A stretch of 64,000 nt of DNA from Sphaerisporangium dianthi (GCF_042654065.1 NZ_JBHSFP010000002.1:1-64000); one strand, 5' to 3'; shown: positions 44,427-53,478, counted from the stretch's first letter. The notes: a model not told the origin generated them from the sequence alone. Program-made: numbers and translations.

Positions 44427-44671
44427 GAAACACCATCCCTGCCGCCGCGCAGACGCACCACCGGGCGACCCGTGATCCTCTCCTGAACGCCACGCCACGC
44501 CACGCCAGGCCGCCGAGCCGGCGTACTTCATGGGCGTCGCGTCCCGGCACCCCACGGCCCAGGCCCCCGCCGCCTCCCGTGTCGTCGTTATCCACAGAAC
44601 GCCGTTCGCCGCCATGGGCCGAGCGGGAGATCGTGCAAGGTGAGGGCTCCCGACGACAGGGAGGCCACCAC

Positions 44672-45712
44672 ATGCACCGCCCTCTGGTGATCACTGAAGA
44701 TCAAGACCTGCTCGACGATCTCCTGCGGGTCGCCGCCGCCGCGGGTGTCGAGATCGACGTCGCGCACGCACCCGCGCACGCCAGGCCCTACTGGCAGCGT
44801 GCGCCGCTCGTCGTCGTGGGCGCCGACTCGGCCGATGCCCTCGCCGCGGCCGGGCCACCGCCCCGCCAGGGGGTGCTCCTGGTCACCAGGGCGTCCGATG
44901 ATCCCGCCGTCTGGCGAAGATGCGTGGCCGTGGGCGCCAAAGCGGTCCTCGAACTGCCGGAGGCCGAAAGGCGACTGGTGGACGAGTTCGCCGAGGCGTC
45001 CGAACCGGTGATCAGGGCGGGTGAGACCGTCTGCGTCATCGGAGGCAGCGGCGGCGCCGGGGCGAGTGTGCTCGCGGCGTCCCTGGCCCTCACCGGGGCG
45101 CGGCGAGGTCTGCGCACGCTCCTGGTGGACGCCGACCCGCTCGGCGGCGGCATAGACGTCATCCTCGGCCAAGAGCACGCCATCGGGGCACGATGGCCCG
45201 ACATCGTCGAGCGAGAAGGCCGGGTGAGTTTCACGGCGCTCCAAGCCGCCCTGCCGACGATGGGCGAGCTCACGGTGCTGTCATGGCATCGAGGAGAGTC
45301 CCCGCCCATCCCTCCCGAAGCGATGCGGGCCGTTCTCGAGGCGGCGCACAGGGGGTGCGATCTCATCGTCGTCGACTTACCGCGGCACGTCGGCCCCGCG
45401 TCGGGCGAGGCCCTTTCGCGGGCGGTCTCCACTCTGCTGCTCGTGCCCGCGGATGTGCGGGGGGTGCTTTCGGCGTCACAGCTGTTGATCGACGTCAGCC
45501 GGCACACCTCCGCTCTCGGCGTCGTGGTCCGCGCCGGCGCGCTGCTCCCAGAGGTGATCACGCACTCGCTGGGGGTGCCCTGCGTCGGAGTCCTCGAAGA
45601 TCAGCGAGGCCTCGCCGACGTCCTCAACCGCGGTGACGCGCCACCACTGGGCGACCGCACGCCGCTCGGCCGCTTCTGCGCCGACTTCCTGGCGACCCTG
45701 GAGACCCGATGA
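44672..45712 (+). CDS. ssd: Septum-site-determining (Ssd) MinD/ParA-like protein
   Basis: 346 residues; GGGAGG precedes the ATG. An N-terminal receiver-like part is followed by a MinD-like domain: CVIGGSGGAGASVLAASLAL, LLVDADPLGGGIDVILG and LIVVDLPRH. The Walker A lysines of MinD/ParA are missing (GGSGGAGAS instead of KGGxGKT), as in other Ssd/CpaE-like proteins. CpaE-like proteins place Tad pili. First gene of the tad cluster and equivalent to Rv3660c. The stop overlaps the next start (ATGA). Confidence 0.85.
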   Translation: MHRPLVITEDQDLLDDLLRVAAAAGVEIDVAHAPAHARPYWQRAPLVVVGADSADALAAAGPPPRQGVLLVTRASDDPAVWRRCVAVGAKAVLELPEAERRLVDEFAEASEPVIRAGETVCVIGGSGGAGASVLAASLALTGARRGLRTLLVDADPLGGGIDVILGQEHAIGARWPDIVEREGRVSFTALQAALPTMGELTVLSWHRGESPPIPPEAMRAVLEAAHRGCDLIVVDLPRHVGPASGEALSRAVSTLLLVPADVRGVLSASQLLIDVSRHTSALGVVVRAGALLPEVITHSLGVPCVGVLEDQRGLADVLNRGDAPPLGDRTPLGRFCADFLATLETR

Positions 45713-46008
45713 CCTACCGGCCCCACCACACCCTCACCCTCCCTGCGGCCACGACCACAGCGGCCGTCCGCGCACCAGGTCACAGCACGCCGGCCCCGAC
45801 CCGTCCCGCCACGTCCCCACGGGGTCCCGCCGCGTCCCCACGGGGTCCCGCCGCGTCCCCACGGGGTCCCGCCGCGTCGCCACGGGGTCCCGCCGCGTCG
45901 CCACGGACCTTCGCCGCGCCGAGGGCCGCAGACGCGAGCCGAAGTGTCAGCGCACCCTCGCCGGGCGGACGTTCCTGTCCGCCTCATGGCACGGTGGTTC
46001 GCCGATGA
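45709..46008 (+). CDS. Small Pro/Ala-rich reading frame coupled to ssd and tadA
   Basis: 99 codons, joined to ssd by ATGA at its start and to tadA by ATGA at its end. The composition is simple: HTP-rich start, four PRGPAAS repeats, basic tail. No domain. Precise overlaps at both ends argue for translation; low complexity and lack of known homologs argue against. The alternative is that tadA starts further upstream and this is a shadow. Confidence 0.4.
   Translation: MTYRPHHTLTLPAATTTAAVRAPGHSTPAPTRPATSPRGPAASPRGPAASPRGPAASPRGPAASPRTFAAPRAADASRSVSAPSPGGRSCPPHGTVVRR
45817..45900 (+). repeat. Four 21-bp tandem repeats before tadA
   Basis: Units CCACGGGGTCCCGCCGCGTC plus C/G at 45817, 45838, 45859 and 45880, nearly identical to each other. 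They lie in the ssd-tadA junction. Confidence 0.88.
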
Positions 46009-47162
46009 ACCGCGCCGTGGTGTCCCCTGACCTGGTGGAAGCCGTACGGGTGCGCCTGGCTCGCACCGGCGCCGACCCCTCGGCCGCCCAGGTGGCCGCC
46101 GCTCTCCGCGCCGAACGTGCGGTGCTCGGCGACGCCGAGGTCCTCGCCGTCGCCCGTGCCCTGCGCGCCGACCTGATCGGCGCAGGGCCGCTCGAACCCC
46201 TGCTGGCCGAGCCAGATGTCACCGATGTGCTGGTCAACGGCGCCCGTGAGGTCTGGGTCGACACCGGCGACGGCCTGAGGCGCACCTCTGTGGTGTTCTC
46301 AGGTGACGACGAGGTGCGGCGGCTCGCCCAGAGGCTGGCCGCGGCCGCGGGCAGGCGTCTCGACGACGCCTGCCCCTACGTCGACGCCCGGCTGCCGGGC
46401 GGGGTGCGCCTGCACGCGATCCTGCCGCCGGTCGCCTCCGAGGGCACCTGCCTGTCCCTGCGGCTACCACCACGAAGATCCTTCACATTGGACGAACTGG
46501 TTCCCGGCCCGGGGGCCGCGGCGGTACGCGCGATGGTCGTCTCACGGCTGGCGTTCCTGGTGACCGGCGGCACAGGCACTGGAAAAACCACACTTTTGTC
46601 CGGAATGCTGTCGCTCGCCCACCCAGGTGAGCGGCTGGTCCTCGTGGAGGACTCCTCAGAGCTCCGCCCGATCCATCCGCATGTCGTCCGCCTGGAGACC
46701 AGGCCGTCCAACCTGGAAGGGGCCGGCGGGGTGGGACTGCGCGATCTCGTCCGGCAGGCGCTCCGCATGCGACCGGACCGGCTTGTCGTCGGAGAAGTGC
46801 GCGGAGCGGAAGTTGTGGACCTCCTGGCCGCTCTCAACACCGGTCACGACGGTGGGTGCGGCACTCTGCACGCGAACAATCCCGCCGACGTGCCCGCACG
46901 GCTCGAGGCACTCGCCTGCGCCGCGGGTCTGTCCAGAGAAGCCGTCCACAGCCAGCTCGCCGCGGCGCTCGACGCGGTGATCCATGTGGTCCGCGATCCC
47001 GGCGGCGGCCGGCGCAGAGTCGCTGAGATATGCCTCATGGAACGCGAGCCGTCCGGTTTCGTCCGCGTGGTTCCCGCGCTCACCTTCCCCGCCGCCGGTG
47101 CACCCCGGCCCGGCCCGGCCCTCCCCGCCCTCCTCGCCAGAGCCCCCGGCGCTCTCCCATGA
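46005..47162 (+). CDS. tadA: TadA/CpaF-family secretion ATPase
   Basis: 385 residues. It powers assembly of Flp/Tad pili. GTGTGKTTLL (Walker A), LVLVEDSSELRPIHPHVVRL (Asp box), RQALRMRPDRLVVGEVRGAE (Walker B) and GTLHANNPADVPARLEAL (His box) are in order. It is a cytoplasmic hexameric motor at the inner membrane. Followed by two TadB/C-like proteins and pilin-like genes. Equivalent to Rv3659c. Confidence 0.92.
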   Translation: MNRAVVSPDLVEAVRVRLARTGADPSAAQVAAALRAERAVLGDAEVLAVARALRADLIGAGPLEPLLAEPDVTDVLVNGAREVWVDTGDGLRRTSVVFSGDDEVRRLAQRLAAAAGRRLDDACPYVDARLPGGVRLHAILPPVASEGTCLSLRLPPRRSFTLDELVPGPGAAAVRAMVVSRLAFLVTGGTGTGKTTLLSGMLSLAHPGERLVLVEDSSELRPIHPHVVRLETRPSNLEGAGGVGLRDLVRQALRMRPDRLVVGEVRGAEVVDLLAALNTGHDGGCGTLHANNPADVPARLEALACAAGLSREAVHSQLAAALDAVIHVVRDPGGGRRRVAEICLMEREPSGFVRVVPALTFPAAGAPRPGPALPALLARAPGALP

Positions 47163-47428
47163 CCCGGGCCCGTGATGGCGAACACGTGATGGCAGGCACG
47201 TCCTGACGGTGCGTGGTGGCGGGCACGTGGTGAGGGGCGCGTGGTGGCAGGCGCCCTTGGGGCCCTGCCTCGGTGAGGGTCGCTCACACCGCCGAGGCGG
47301 CTCTCGGCGCCTGACCACGCGGGCGGCCGAGAAGCGCCCTGCCACCGGACGGGGCGGATGTAGGTGGACGGTGCGCTATCAGGCGGCCACCGGCCGCGGC
47401 CGGGGTTGTGCCCGGGAAGGAGCGTCGA

Positions 47429-48148
47429 GTGCTGGCCGTTGGTGTGATCTTGATCGCTGTCGCGGCAGGGGTGTGGTCCGGCCCCGATGCCGCGACCGTC
47501 CGGCTGGCCGCCTTGACGCGCGCCGAAAATCATGTGCGATGGCCGTTCGTCGATCACTTGTCGCGTGTCGTCCGTCGGCAGAGCCGGGCTCGTCGGGCCG
47601 CCGCCTGGCGAAGGGCGTCGATCGAACTGTGCCGGGCCCTCGTCGCCGAGCTGGCGAGCGGGCGGACACCAGGGGACGCCCTGGCGCGAGCCGTGTCGTG
47701 TGTCGATCTTCCCGATCCCGCGGTCCTCCGCCCGGTCGTCGCCATCGCCCGCGACGGTGGAGACGTGGCCTCGGCCCTGGAGCGAGCCGCTCCCGAGCAT
47801 GGAGGTGAGGGCTTGAGGCGCCTCGCGGCCTGCTGGCGTGTCAGCCTGGCCTCGGGCGCGAGTTTGACGGCCTTGGTGGAACGCGTGGGTCGCTCCCTGA
47901 GGGAGGCCGAGGCCCACCGCTCCGAGGTGGCGGCCCAGTTGGCAGGGCCTCGTTCGACGGCCCGGTTGCTTGCGGGGCTTCCCCTGCTCGGTGTCCTGCT
48001 CGCGGCCGGTCTCGGCCTGCGCCCGCTGCACTTCCTGCTCGGGGGGCCGGCCGGGGTGGTGTGCCTCGGTGCCGGTGTGCTGCTCGATGTGGCCGGTGTC
48101 TGGTGGATGAACCGGCTCGTGTCGCACGCTCAAGAGGCAGGCGCGTGA
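47429..48148 (+). CDS. tadB: TadB-like type II secretion F-domain protein
   Basis: 239 residues. GTG start with AAGGAG six bases upstream. One N-terminal helix (VLAVGVILIAVAAGVW), a cytosolic T2SSF domain (ELASGRTPGDALARAV...ASGASLTALVERVGRSL) and two C-terminal helices. A platform protein for the pilus motor. The 266-bp gap before it has no gene. Confidence 0.8.
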   Translation: MLAVGVILIAVAAGVWSGPDAATVRLAALTRAENHVRWPFVDHLSRVVRRQSRARRAAAWRRASIELCRALVAELASGRTPGDALARAVSCVDLPDPAVLRPVVAIARDGGDVASALERAAPEHGGEGLRRLAACWRVSLASGASLTALVERVGRSLREAEAHRSEVAAQLAGPRSTARLLAGLPLLGVLLAAGLGLRPLHFLLGGPAGVVCLGAGVLLDVAGVWWMNRLVSHAQEAGA

Positions 48149-48315
48149 GGCAAGCGGCGCGCGCGGAAGTCGTCGAGGCATGGACGTGAGACCGGCCCCG
48201 ATGGCAGGCGCGTGAGGTCGAGGCGGCGCCTGCCTCCGTTTCCGTCATGACCTTGCCGGTCTGTCTCGTCCGCGATCCGGGGCGACCGGGCTCGGCCGGT
48301 CCGCGAACGAGACGA

Positions 48316-49164
48316 ATGATCGGATGGCTTATGAGCATCCTGCTCGCTGTGGGGTTGGCCGCGCTCTCCGCGTGGCTCTGGTTCACTCCTTGGGACGCGC
48401 GAGAACGGCTCGCCAAGATCTCCGTGTTCCGGCTGCCGCTTGAGCCGGATGAACGCCGAGGGTGGCGCGGCTCGGGCTTGCCGGTGCCCGGCCGCAACAG
48501 CACCCAACGGTCTCGCGGGCCGGGCCGGCCCGGGCCGGCCCAAGGGGCGGCCGGCCGCAGGCCGTACACGCTTCGGGATGCGATTCCGCCGATCGTGGCG
48601 GCAGCGGGTGGCATCGCGCTCATCGGTGGCGTGCCAGGAGTGGTCTGCGGGGCGGGCGCGGGTGGCCTGGTGCTGGTGATCGGCCGTCGCGGACAACCCG
48701 GCGAGGTTCGCCGGAGGCAGGCGCGGATCACGGTCGATCTTCCTTTCGCGGCCGACCTCATGGTCGCCTGTCTTCGGGCAGGTCAGCCGGTGGGCGCTGC
48801 GGTGCAGGCCGCCGCGGCGGGGGTCGGCGGTCCTCTCGGTGAGCGTCTGACGTGGGTGACCGGCCAGCTGCGGCTCGGCGCGCGCCCTGAGGACGCCTGG
48901 TCGGCGCTCGAAGGCGACCGGCCGCTCGCCGCCATGGCGCGCGGCATGCTGCGCGCCGCACTCAGCGGCGCCCCGGTCGCGGATGTGCTGTCCCGGCTCG
49001 CCGATGACGCCCGCCAGGACGCTCGGGCCGCCTCCTCCGCCGCGGCACGGCGGGTGGGCGTCCAGGTGGTCGCACCTCTCGGACTGTGTTTCCTGCCGGC
49101 GTTCGTGCTCCTGGGGGTCGTCCCGGTGGTCGCGGGCCTGGCAGGCCAGGTCTTCGGCGACTGA
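48316..49164 (+). CDS. tadC: TadC-like type II secretion F-domain protein
   Basis: About 282 residues with three to four membrane helices and a T2SSF domain: LPFAADLMVACLRAGQPVGA, LSRLADDARQDARAASSAA and the terminal helix LCFLPAFVLLGVVPVVAGLA. The start is uncertain among ATGs at 48247, 48316 and 48331. Second platform subunit of the Tad machine. Confidence 0.8.
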   Translation: MIGWLMSILLAVGLAALSAWLWFTPWDARERLAKISVFRLPLEPDERRGWRGSGLPVPGRNSTQRSRGPGRPGPAQGAAGRRPYTLRDAIPPIVAAAGGIALIGGVPGVVCGAGAGGLVLVIGRRGQPGEVRRRQARITVDLPFAADLMVACLRAGQPVGAAVQAAAAGVGGPLGERLTWVTGQLRLGARPEDAWSALEGDRPLAAMARGMLRAALSGAPVADVLSRLADDARQDARAASSAAARRVGVQVVAPLGLCFLPAFVLLGVVPVVAGLAGQVFGD

Positions 49165-49236
49165 CATCCATGGATGCATCCGGCACGTCCGGCCAGATCA
49201 GCGCGGGCGGCGTCGACGGGTGTCCTCCTCCACGCG

Positions 49237-49339
49237 TGGTCCACAGGCGTTCGCCGGGCTCGGCGGACCATCCACAGGGACTCGCCGTCATCGGCGAACT
49301 GTCCACAGGGACTCGCCGTTCTCGGCGAACTGTCCACAG
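49237..49339. repeat. 31-bp tandem repeats with DnaA-box-like ends
   Basis: Three 31-bp units (49247-49277, 49278-49308, 49309-49339) each hold a TCGCCG-N4-CGGCGA-type hairpin and end with (C/A)TGTCCACAG or ATCCACAG. A further GGTCCACAG precedes the first. CTGTCCACA differs by one base from the DnaA box TTGTCCACA. It lies in the spacer between tadC and the pilin gene. Confidence 0.8.
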
Positions 49340-49453
49340 AACGTCGTTCGGCCAGGAATCGTGCCGCCCTGCTCGGCGAAGCTGTCCTCGCTGGTCAGGG
49401 TCGATGCGGGTCACACCCCTCACGGCCACGAAGACGACTCAAGGGGAGGTCCG

Positions 49454-49750
49454 ATGCGCAAGTTGATCCGTCGGTGGGGGCGGCGTGCGCTGCGATCGAT
49501 GCGGGGCGGGAAGGAGGCGGTGACGCATCGCCGGCCGCAGCGCCTGCGGGCCGGCGTCCAGGCATCCGCGTGGGCGCTCGTCCGGATGGCCCGCCTGAGG
49601 GCGCAGGCCGGCATGTCCACCGCGGAGTACGCGGTGGGCACGATCGCCGCGTGTGCCTTCGCCGGGTTGCTCTTCAAGATCGTAAGCAGTCCCGAGGTGA
49701 GGAAGATGCTGTCCGACCTCATCGGCCGGGCCCTGAAGATCGCCGGGTGA
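49454..49750 (+). CDS. DUF4244 Flp-pilin-like protein
   Basis: 98 residues; GGGGAGG precedes the ATG. A basic leader is followed by GMSTAEYAVGTIAACAFAGL, the Flp/type-IV-pilin-like processing region (G before M, Glu at +5) with one hydrophobic helix, and a short amphipathic tail. It is the probable major pilin of this Tad system, equivalent to Rv3656c. Confidence 0.85.
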   Translation: MRKLIRRWGRRALRSMRGGKEAVTHRRPQRLRAGVQASAWALVRMARLRAQAGMSTAEYAVGTIAACAFAGLLFKIVSSPEVRKMLSDLIGRALKIAG

Positions 49751-50042
49751 ACCGCCGGCCGCCATGGCAACCCCACCACGAAGACTCCACCGCAAGAAAG
49801 GCGTGAACGTGAATGCGGTGGCGGCCGCCGCCGCCCTTGATCCGGTCCCTTCTCATCGCCTTCCTCGGGTGAGCGCCAGGCCGAGCGGCGAGATGACGGG
49901 CCGGAGAAGGGCATCGCGCACGACCCCGGGAGAACTGGAGCCCTCCATCTCCGGCGCATGCAAGAGGGCGATCTGCATCCAGCGCAGATCAAGATCCTGC
50001 GCTCAGCGCGGTCCAGCCGGTTCGACGTGGTGGCGGAGGTCC

Positions 50043-50474
50043 ATGCGGTGGAGATGGTGTGCACCTCGCCCGCGATCGGAGTCCGGTTCGGTGACGGCCG
50101 AGACGGCGGTCGCACTCCCCTCGCTGGCGCTGGTGCTGGGAGCGGCGTTGTGGGCCATCACGGCGGTGGGGGCTCATCTCGAATGTGTCGACGCCGCCCG
50201 GGCGGGGGCCAGGGCGGCGGCCCGCGGTGAGGCGCTGGAAGCCGTCCGGCAGGCCGCCGGCAGCGCCGCCCCGCCTGGTGCGGCCGTCTCGGTCACCCTC
50301 GACGCACGGCAGAGCCGCGTGACGATCACGGCTTCCATCCGGCCGAGTTGGGCCATCGGAATGCCGCCGGTGCGTGTGGGCGCGTCGGCGGTCTCGGCCA
50401 CCGAGTGGGGAGTGGAGGCCGCTGTCACGAAGGAGGCGCAGGCATCAGCCGACGGTCTGGCGGGCCGGCCTTGA
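50043..50474 (+). CDS. TadE-family pilus assembly protein
   Basis: 143 residues. The TadE-like N-terminus GSVTAETAVALPSLALVLGA with one helix is followed by an extracytoplasmic alpha/beta part (CVDAARAGARAAARGEALEA). The ATG follows GGAGG at short spacing, and GTG 50091 is an alternative. The last ten codons lie in the first unit of a 50-bp tandem repeat. Confidence 0.8.
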   Translation: MRWRWCAPRPRSESGSVTAETAVALPSLALVLGAALWAITAVGAHLECVDAARAGARAAARGEALEAVRQAAGSAAPPGAAVSVTLDARQSRVTITASIRPSWAIGMPPVRVGASAVSATEWGVEAAVTKEAQASADGLAGRP

Positions 50475-50600
50475 TCACCATGCGAGGAACAGGCATGTAC
50501 GACGGTCCGGCCGGATGGCCTTGATCGCCCTGGGAGGGGCGGGCATGTGCGACGGTCCGGCCGGATGGCCTTGATCACCGTGGGAGGAGCGGGCATGCAC
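50451..50600 (+). repeat. Three 50-bp repeats carrying stop, ribosome site and start codon
   Basis: Units at 50451, 50501 and 50551 each contain GACGGTC(C/T)GG, a TGA, a GGGAGG-type ribosome site and an ATG. Unit 1 ends the tadE gene. The ATGs in units 1 and 2 open 9-codon frames (MYDGPAGWP and MCDGPAGWP) that stop in the next unit. The ATG in unit 3 starts the next real gene. Confidence 0.88.
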
Positions 50601-50951
50601 GAGCGAACAGGGGCGCGTGATCGTGGGTCGGGCACCATCTGGGTGGTCGCGTCCATGGCGTTGATCTGGTTCACGGCCGGGACGTTGGTGCTGGCAGGGG
50701 CGGCACGCATAGCCCGGCATCGAGCCCGGTCCGCCGCCGATCTCAGCGCTCTGGCAGGGGCGAGCCGTGTCCTTATCGCTCCCGAGACCGCGTGCCGGCA
50801 CGCCCGCGACCTCGCTGTCGCCAATCACGCCTCGATCACCAGATGCCAGGTCCGGGGAACGGTCGTCGTCGTCCGCGTCGAGGTCCCCCTGCGGCTTCCA
50901 TGGTTCGGCGATCACCACGCCACCGCTGAAGCGCGTGCGGGTCCCCGATAG
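50595..50951 (+). CDS. TadE-like secretion-neighbourhood protein (Rv3654c type)
   Basis: 118 residues, ATG after GGGAGGAG. It begins RGSGTIWVVASMALIWFTAG (membrane helix), then RARSAADLSALAGASRV, the pattern of the TadE-like family found beside the DEAH helicase in actinobacteria. It is presumably a minor pilin or pseudopilin. Last gene of the tad cluster, convergent with the helicase. Confidence 0.8.
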   Translation: MHERTGARDRGSGTIWVVASMALIWFTAGTLVLAGAARIARHRARSAADLSALAGASRVLIAPETACRHARDLAVANHASITRCQVRGTVVVVRVEVPLRLPWFGDHHATAEARAGPR

Positions 50952-51001
50952 CCCGATCCGCGTGTCCTCTAGCCCGATCCGCGTGTTCCTCAGATCCGTC
51001 G

Positions 51002-53323
51002 TCAGGAGGAGGGAAGGAGGGTGGTGAGGAGGTGGATGGCTCCTTGTTTGTCGAGGGGATCGTTGCCGTTGCCGCATTTGGGAGACTGGATGCAGGAAGG
51101 GCATCCGCGCTCGCACTCGCAGGAGGCGATCGCCTCGCGGGTGGCCGTGAGCCAGTCGAAGGCGCGGGCGTAGCCGCGTTCGGCGAAGCCCGCTCCGCCC
51201 TCGTGGCCGTCGTACACGAAGACCGTGAGCAGGCCGGTGTCGGGGTGCAACTCGGTGGAGACCCCGCCGATGTCCCAGCGGTCGCAGGTGGCGAACAGCG
51301 GCAGCAGGCCGATGGAGGCGTGTTCGGCCGCGTGCGCCGCGCCGCCGAGGTCGAGGCCCTCGGCCAGCAGGGGGGCCACGACGGTGCTGGGCAGGGTCCA
51401 CCACACGGCACGGGTGCGCAGGGTGCGGGGCGGCAGGTCGAGGGGTTCCTCGCCGAGCACCTCGCCCGTCTGGACGCGGCGCTTGAGGAAGGACACGACC
51501 TGCCGGGTGACCTCCACCGTCCCGAAATGCAACTCGCCCGGTCCGAAGGCGTGCGACCGCAGCGACTCCAGCACCGAGATGTCGGTGACGTCCCTGGCGA
51601 ACGTGGAGTAGTCCGGCTCGGCCGCCGACACCAGGGCGACGCCGGCGTCCAGGTCCAGCTCGTCCACGAGGTAGGTGTCGCCCTGGTGGATGTGGACGGC
51701 GCCGGTGTGGACGGCGGTGTGGGCCGACGGCTCGTCGACGGTGCCGAGCAGTCGCCCTGTGGAGGACTCCACGACCTCGATCGGAGGCCCGCCGGAGCCT
51801 CTGATGTCGGCCAGGTCCGCCGCGCGTTCGCGACGCGTCCAGAACCACCCCTGGGGGCGGCGCCGGAGCATGCCGCGCCGGACGAGGTCGTCGAGCACCT
51901 CTTCCGACGCCGGGCCGAACACGGCCAGGTCGGCCTCGGTCAGCGGGATCTCGGCCGCGGCCGCGCACAGGTGCGGGCCGAGGACGTACGGGTTGTCGGG
52001 GTCGAGCACGATGGCCTCCACCGGCTGACCGAACAGGGCCTGCGGGTGGTGGACGAGGTAGGTGTCCAGCGGGTCGTCTCGCGCGATCAGCACGGCGAGG
52101 GCGTCCTGGCCGTCGCGCCCGGCGCGGCCGGCCTGCTGCCACAGGGAGGCGCGGGTGCCGGGCCATCCCGCGATGAGCACGGCGTCCAGTCCCGACACGT
52201 CGATGCCGAGCTCCAGCGCGTTCGTCGTCGCCAGGCCGGTGATCTCACCAGACCGCAGCGCCCGCTCCAGGGCGCGCCTGTCCTCGGCGAGATATCCGGC
52301 CCGGTAGGCCGCCACCCTGGCCGGGAGCTCGGGTGAGATCTCCTCCAGGTTCCCCCGGGCGATGAGCGAGATCGTCTCCGCTGCGCGGCGCGAGCGGACG
52401 AACGCCAGGGTGCGGACGTCCTCGATGACCAGATCGGTGAGGAGGTCGGCCGCCTCGGCCGTCACCGTGCGCCTGACGGGGGCGCCCCCCTCGCCCCGCA
52501 GGTCCGTCAGGGGCGGCTCCCACAGCGCGAAGGTCGTAGAACCCCTGGGAGAGGCGTCGGCGGCCACCTCGGCCATCTCAAGGCCTGTCAGGCGCATCGC
52601 GGCCGCGGCGGGGTCGCTCACGGTCGCGGAGACCAGCACGAACACCGGACTGGAGCCGTATTTGCCGCATATCCGGCGAAGGCGCCGCAGGATCTGGGCC
52701 ACGTGGGACCCGAAGACACCGCGGTACCCATGGCACTCGTCCACGACCACCATCCGCAGCCGCCGCCAGAACGACGACCACGACGCGTGACGCGGCAACA
52801 TCGACCGGTGGAGCATGTCGGGGTTGGTCAGCACGTAGTTGGCGTGCCGGCGCACCCACTGGCGTTCGTCCGGCGGCGTGTCCCCGTCGTAGGTCGCGGC
52901 GCGCACCTGAGCGATCTTGAGGTCACGCACCGACCGCAGCTGGTCGGCGGCGAGGGCCTTGGTCGGCGTCAGGTACAGAACCGAGCCGCCGGACAGGATC
53001 TCGGACACGGCCGGCACCAGGTAAGCCAAAGATTTTCCTGAGGCCGTCCCTGTCGCGATGATCACGTTTTGGCCACGATGTGCCAGCTCAGCGGCGGTTG
53101 CCTGGTGCTCCCAGAGGCCCTCGACGCCCAGATTTCGCAGACGGCTGACAAGCAACTCGTCGACCCAGGACGGCCATTGGGCCTTACCTGCCTGACGTGC
53201 GGGAACGTACTCTACATGTGTGATGCGCTCACGACGCGCGGGTGCGCCGAGCAGGCGAGCGATGATCGGGTCCGCTCGCCGCGAGGATGATGTAGTCGGA
53301 GTCACTGGTTTCCAGTTTGGCAT
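51002..53323 (-). CDS. DEAD/DEAH-box helicase with DUF1998 (MrfA-type)
   Basis: About 773 residues. Helicase core: IIATGTASGKSLAY (motif I), VVDECHGYRG (motif II), LVSATVSD (motif III) and QQAGRAGR (motif VI). The C-terminal DUF1998 region ends with four cysteines, CECERGCPSCIQSPKCGNGN, the zinc site of MrfA. B. subtilis MrfA unwinds DNA in mitomycin repair. The ortholog Rv3649 occupies the same place beside the tad genes. The start is taken at the ATG of MPNWKP. Confidence 0.88.
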   Translation of the reverse strand: MPNWKPVTPTTSSSRRADPIIARLLGAPARRERITHVEYVPARQAGKAQWPSWVDELLVSRLRNLGVEGLWEHQATAAELAHRGQNVIIATGTASGKSLAYLVPAVSEILSGGSVLYLTPTKALAADQLRSVRDLKIAQVRAATYDGDTPPDERQWVRRHANYVLTNPDMLHRSMLPRHASWSSFWRRLRMVVVDECHGYRGVFGSHVAQILRRLRRICGKYGSSPVFVLVSATVSDPAAAAMRLTGLEMAEVAADASPRGSTTFALWEPPLTDLRGEGGAPVRRTVTAEAADLLTDLVIEDVRTLAFVRSRRAAETISLIARGNLEEISPELPARVAAYRAGYLAEDRRALERALRSGEITGLATTNALELGIDVSGLDAVLIAGWPGTRASLWQQAGRAGRDGQDALAVLIARDDPLDTYLVHHPQALFGQPVEAIVLDPDNPYVLGPHLCAAAAEIPLTEADLAVFGPASEEVLDDLVRRGMLRRRPQGWFWTRRERAADLADIRGSGGPPIEVVESSTGRLLGTVDEPSAHTAVHTGAVHIHQGDTYLVDELDLDAGVALVSAAEPDYSTFARDVTDISVLESLRSHAFGPGELHFGTVEVTRQVVSFLKRRVQTGEVLGEEPLDLPPRTLRTRAVWWTLPSTVVAPLLAEGLDLGGAAHAAEHASIGLLPLFATCDRWDIGGVSTELHPDTGLLTVFVYDGHEGGAGFAERGYARAFDWLTATREAIASCECERGCPSCIQSPKCGNGNDPLDKQGAIHLLTTLLPSS

Positions 53324-53478
53324 CTTGGGGGAGAGTCGCCCGGAGTCGTGATTTCGTATAGACACGAAGACGGGGCGTGGTTGAATGCCGCGCGTCAGGG
53401 TATTGCGCGCTGGGACTTGGGGTCCCAGCATGTCAGACCCCTCGTCGTGGACTCAGCAGGCAAGGCGCTGGAGGATCT

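Noticed and set aside
49237..49339. CRISPR array
   Set aside because: The 31-bp units are contiguous without variable spacers and no cas genes are near.
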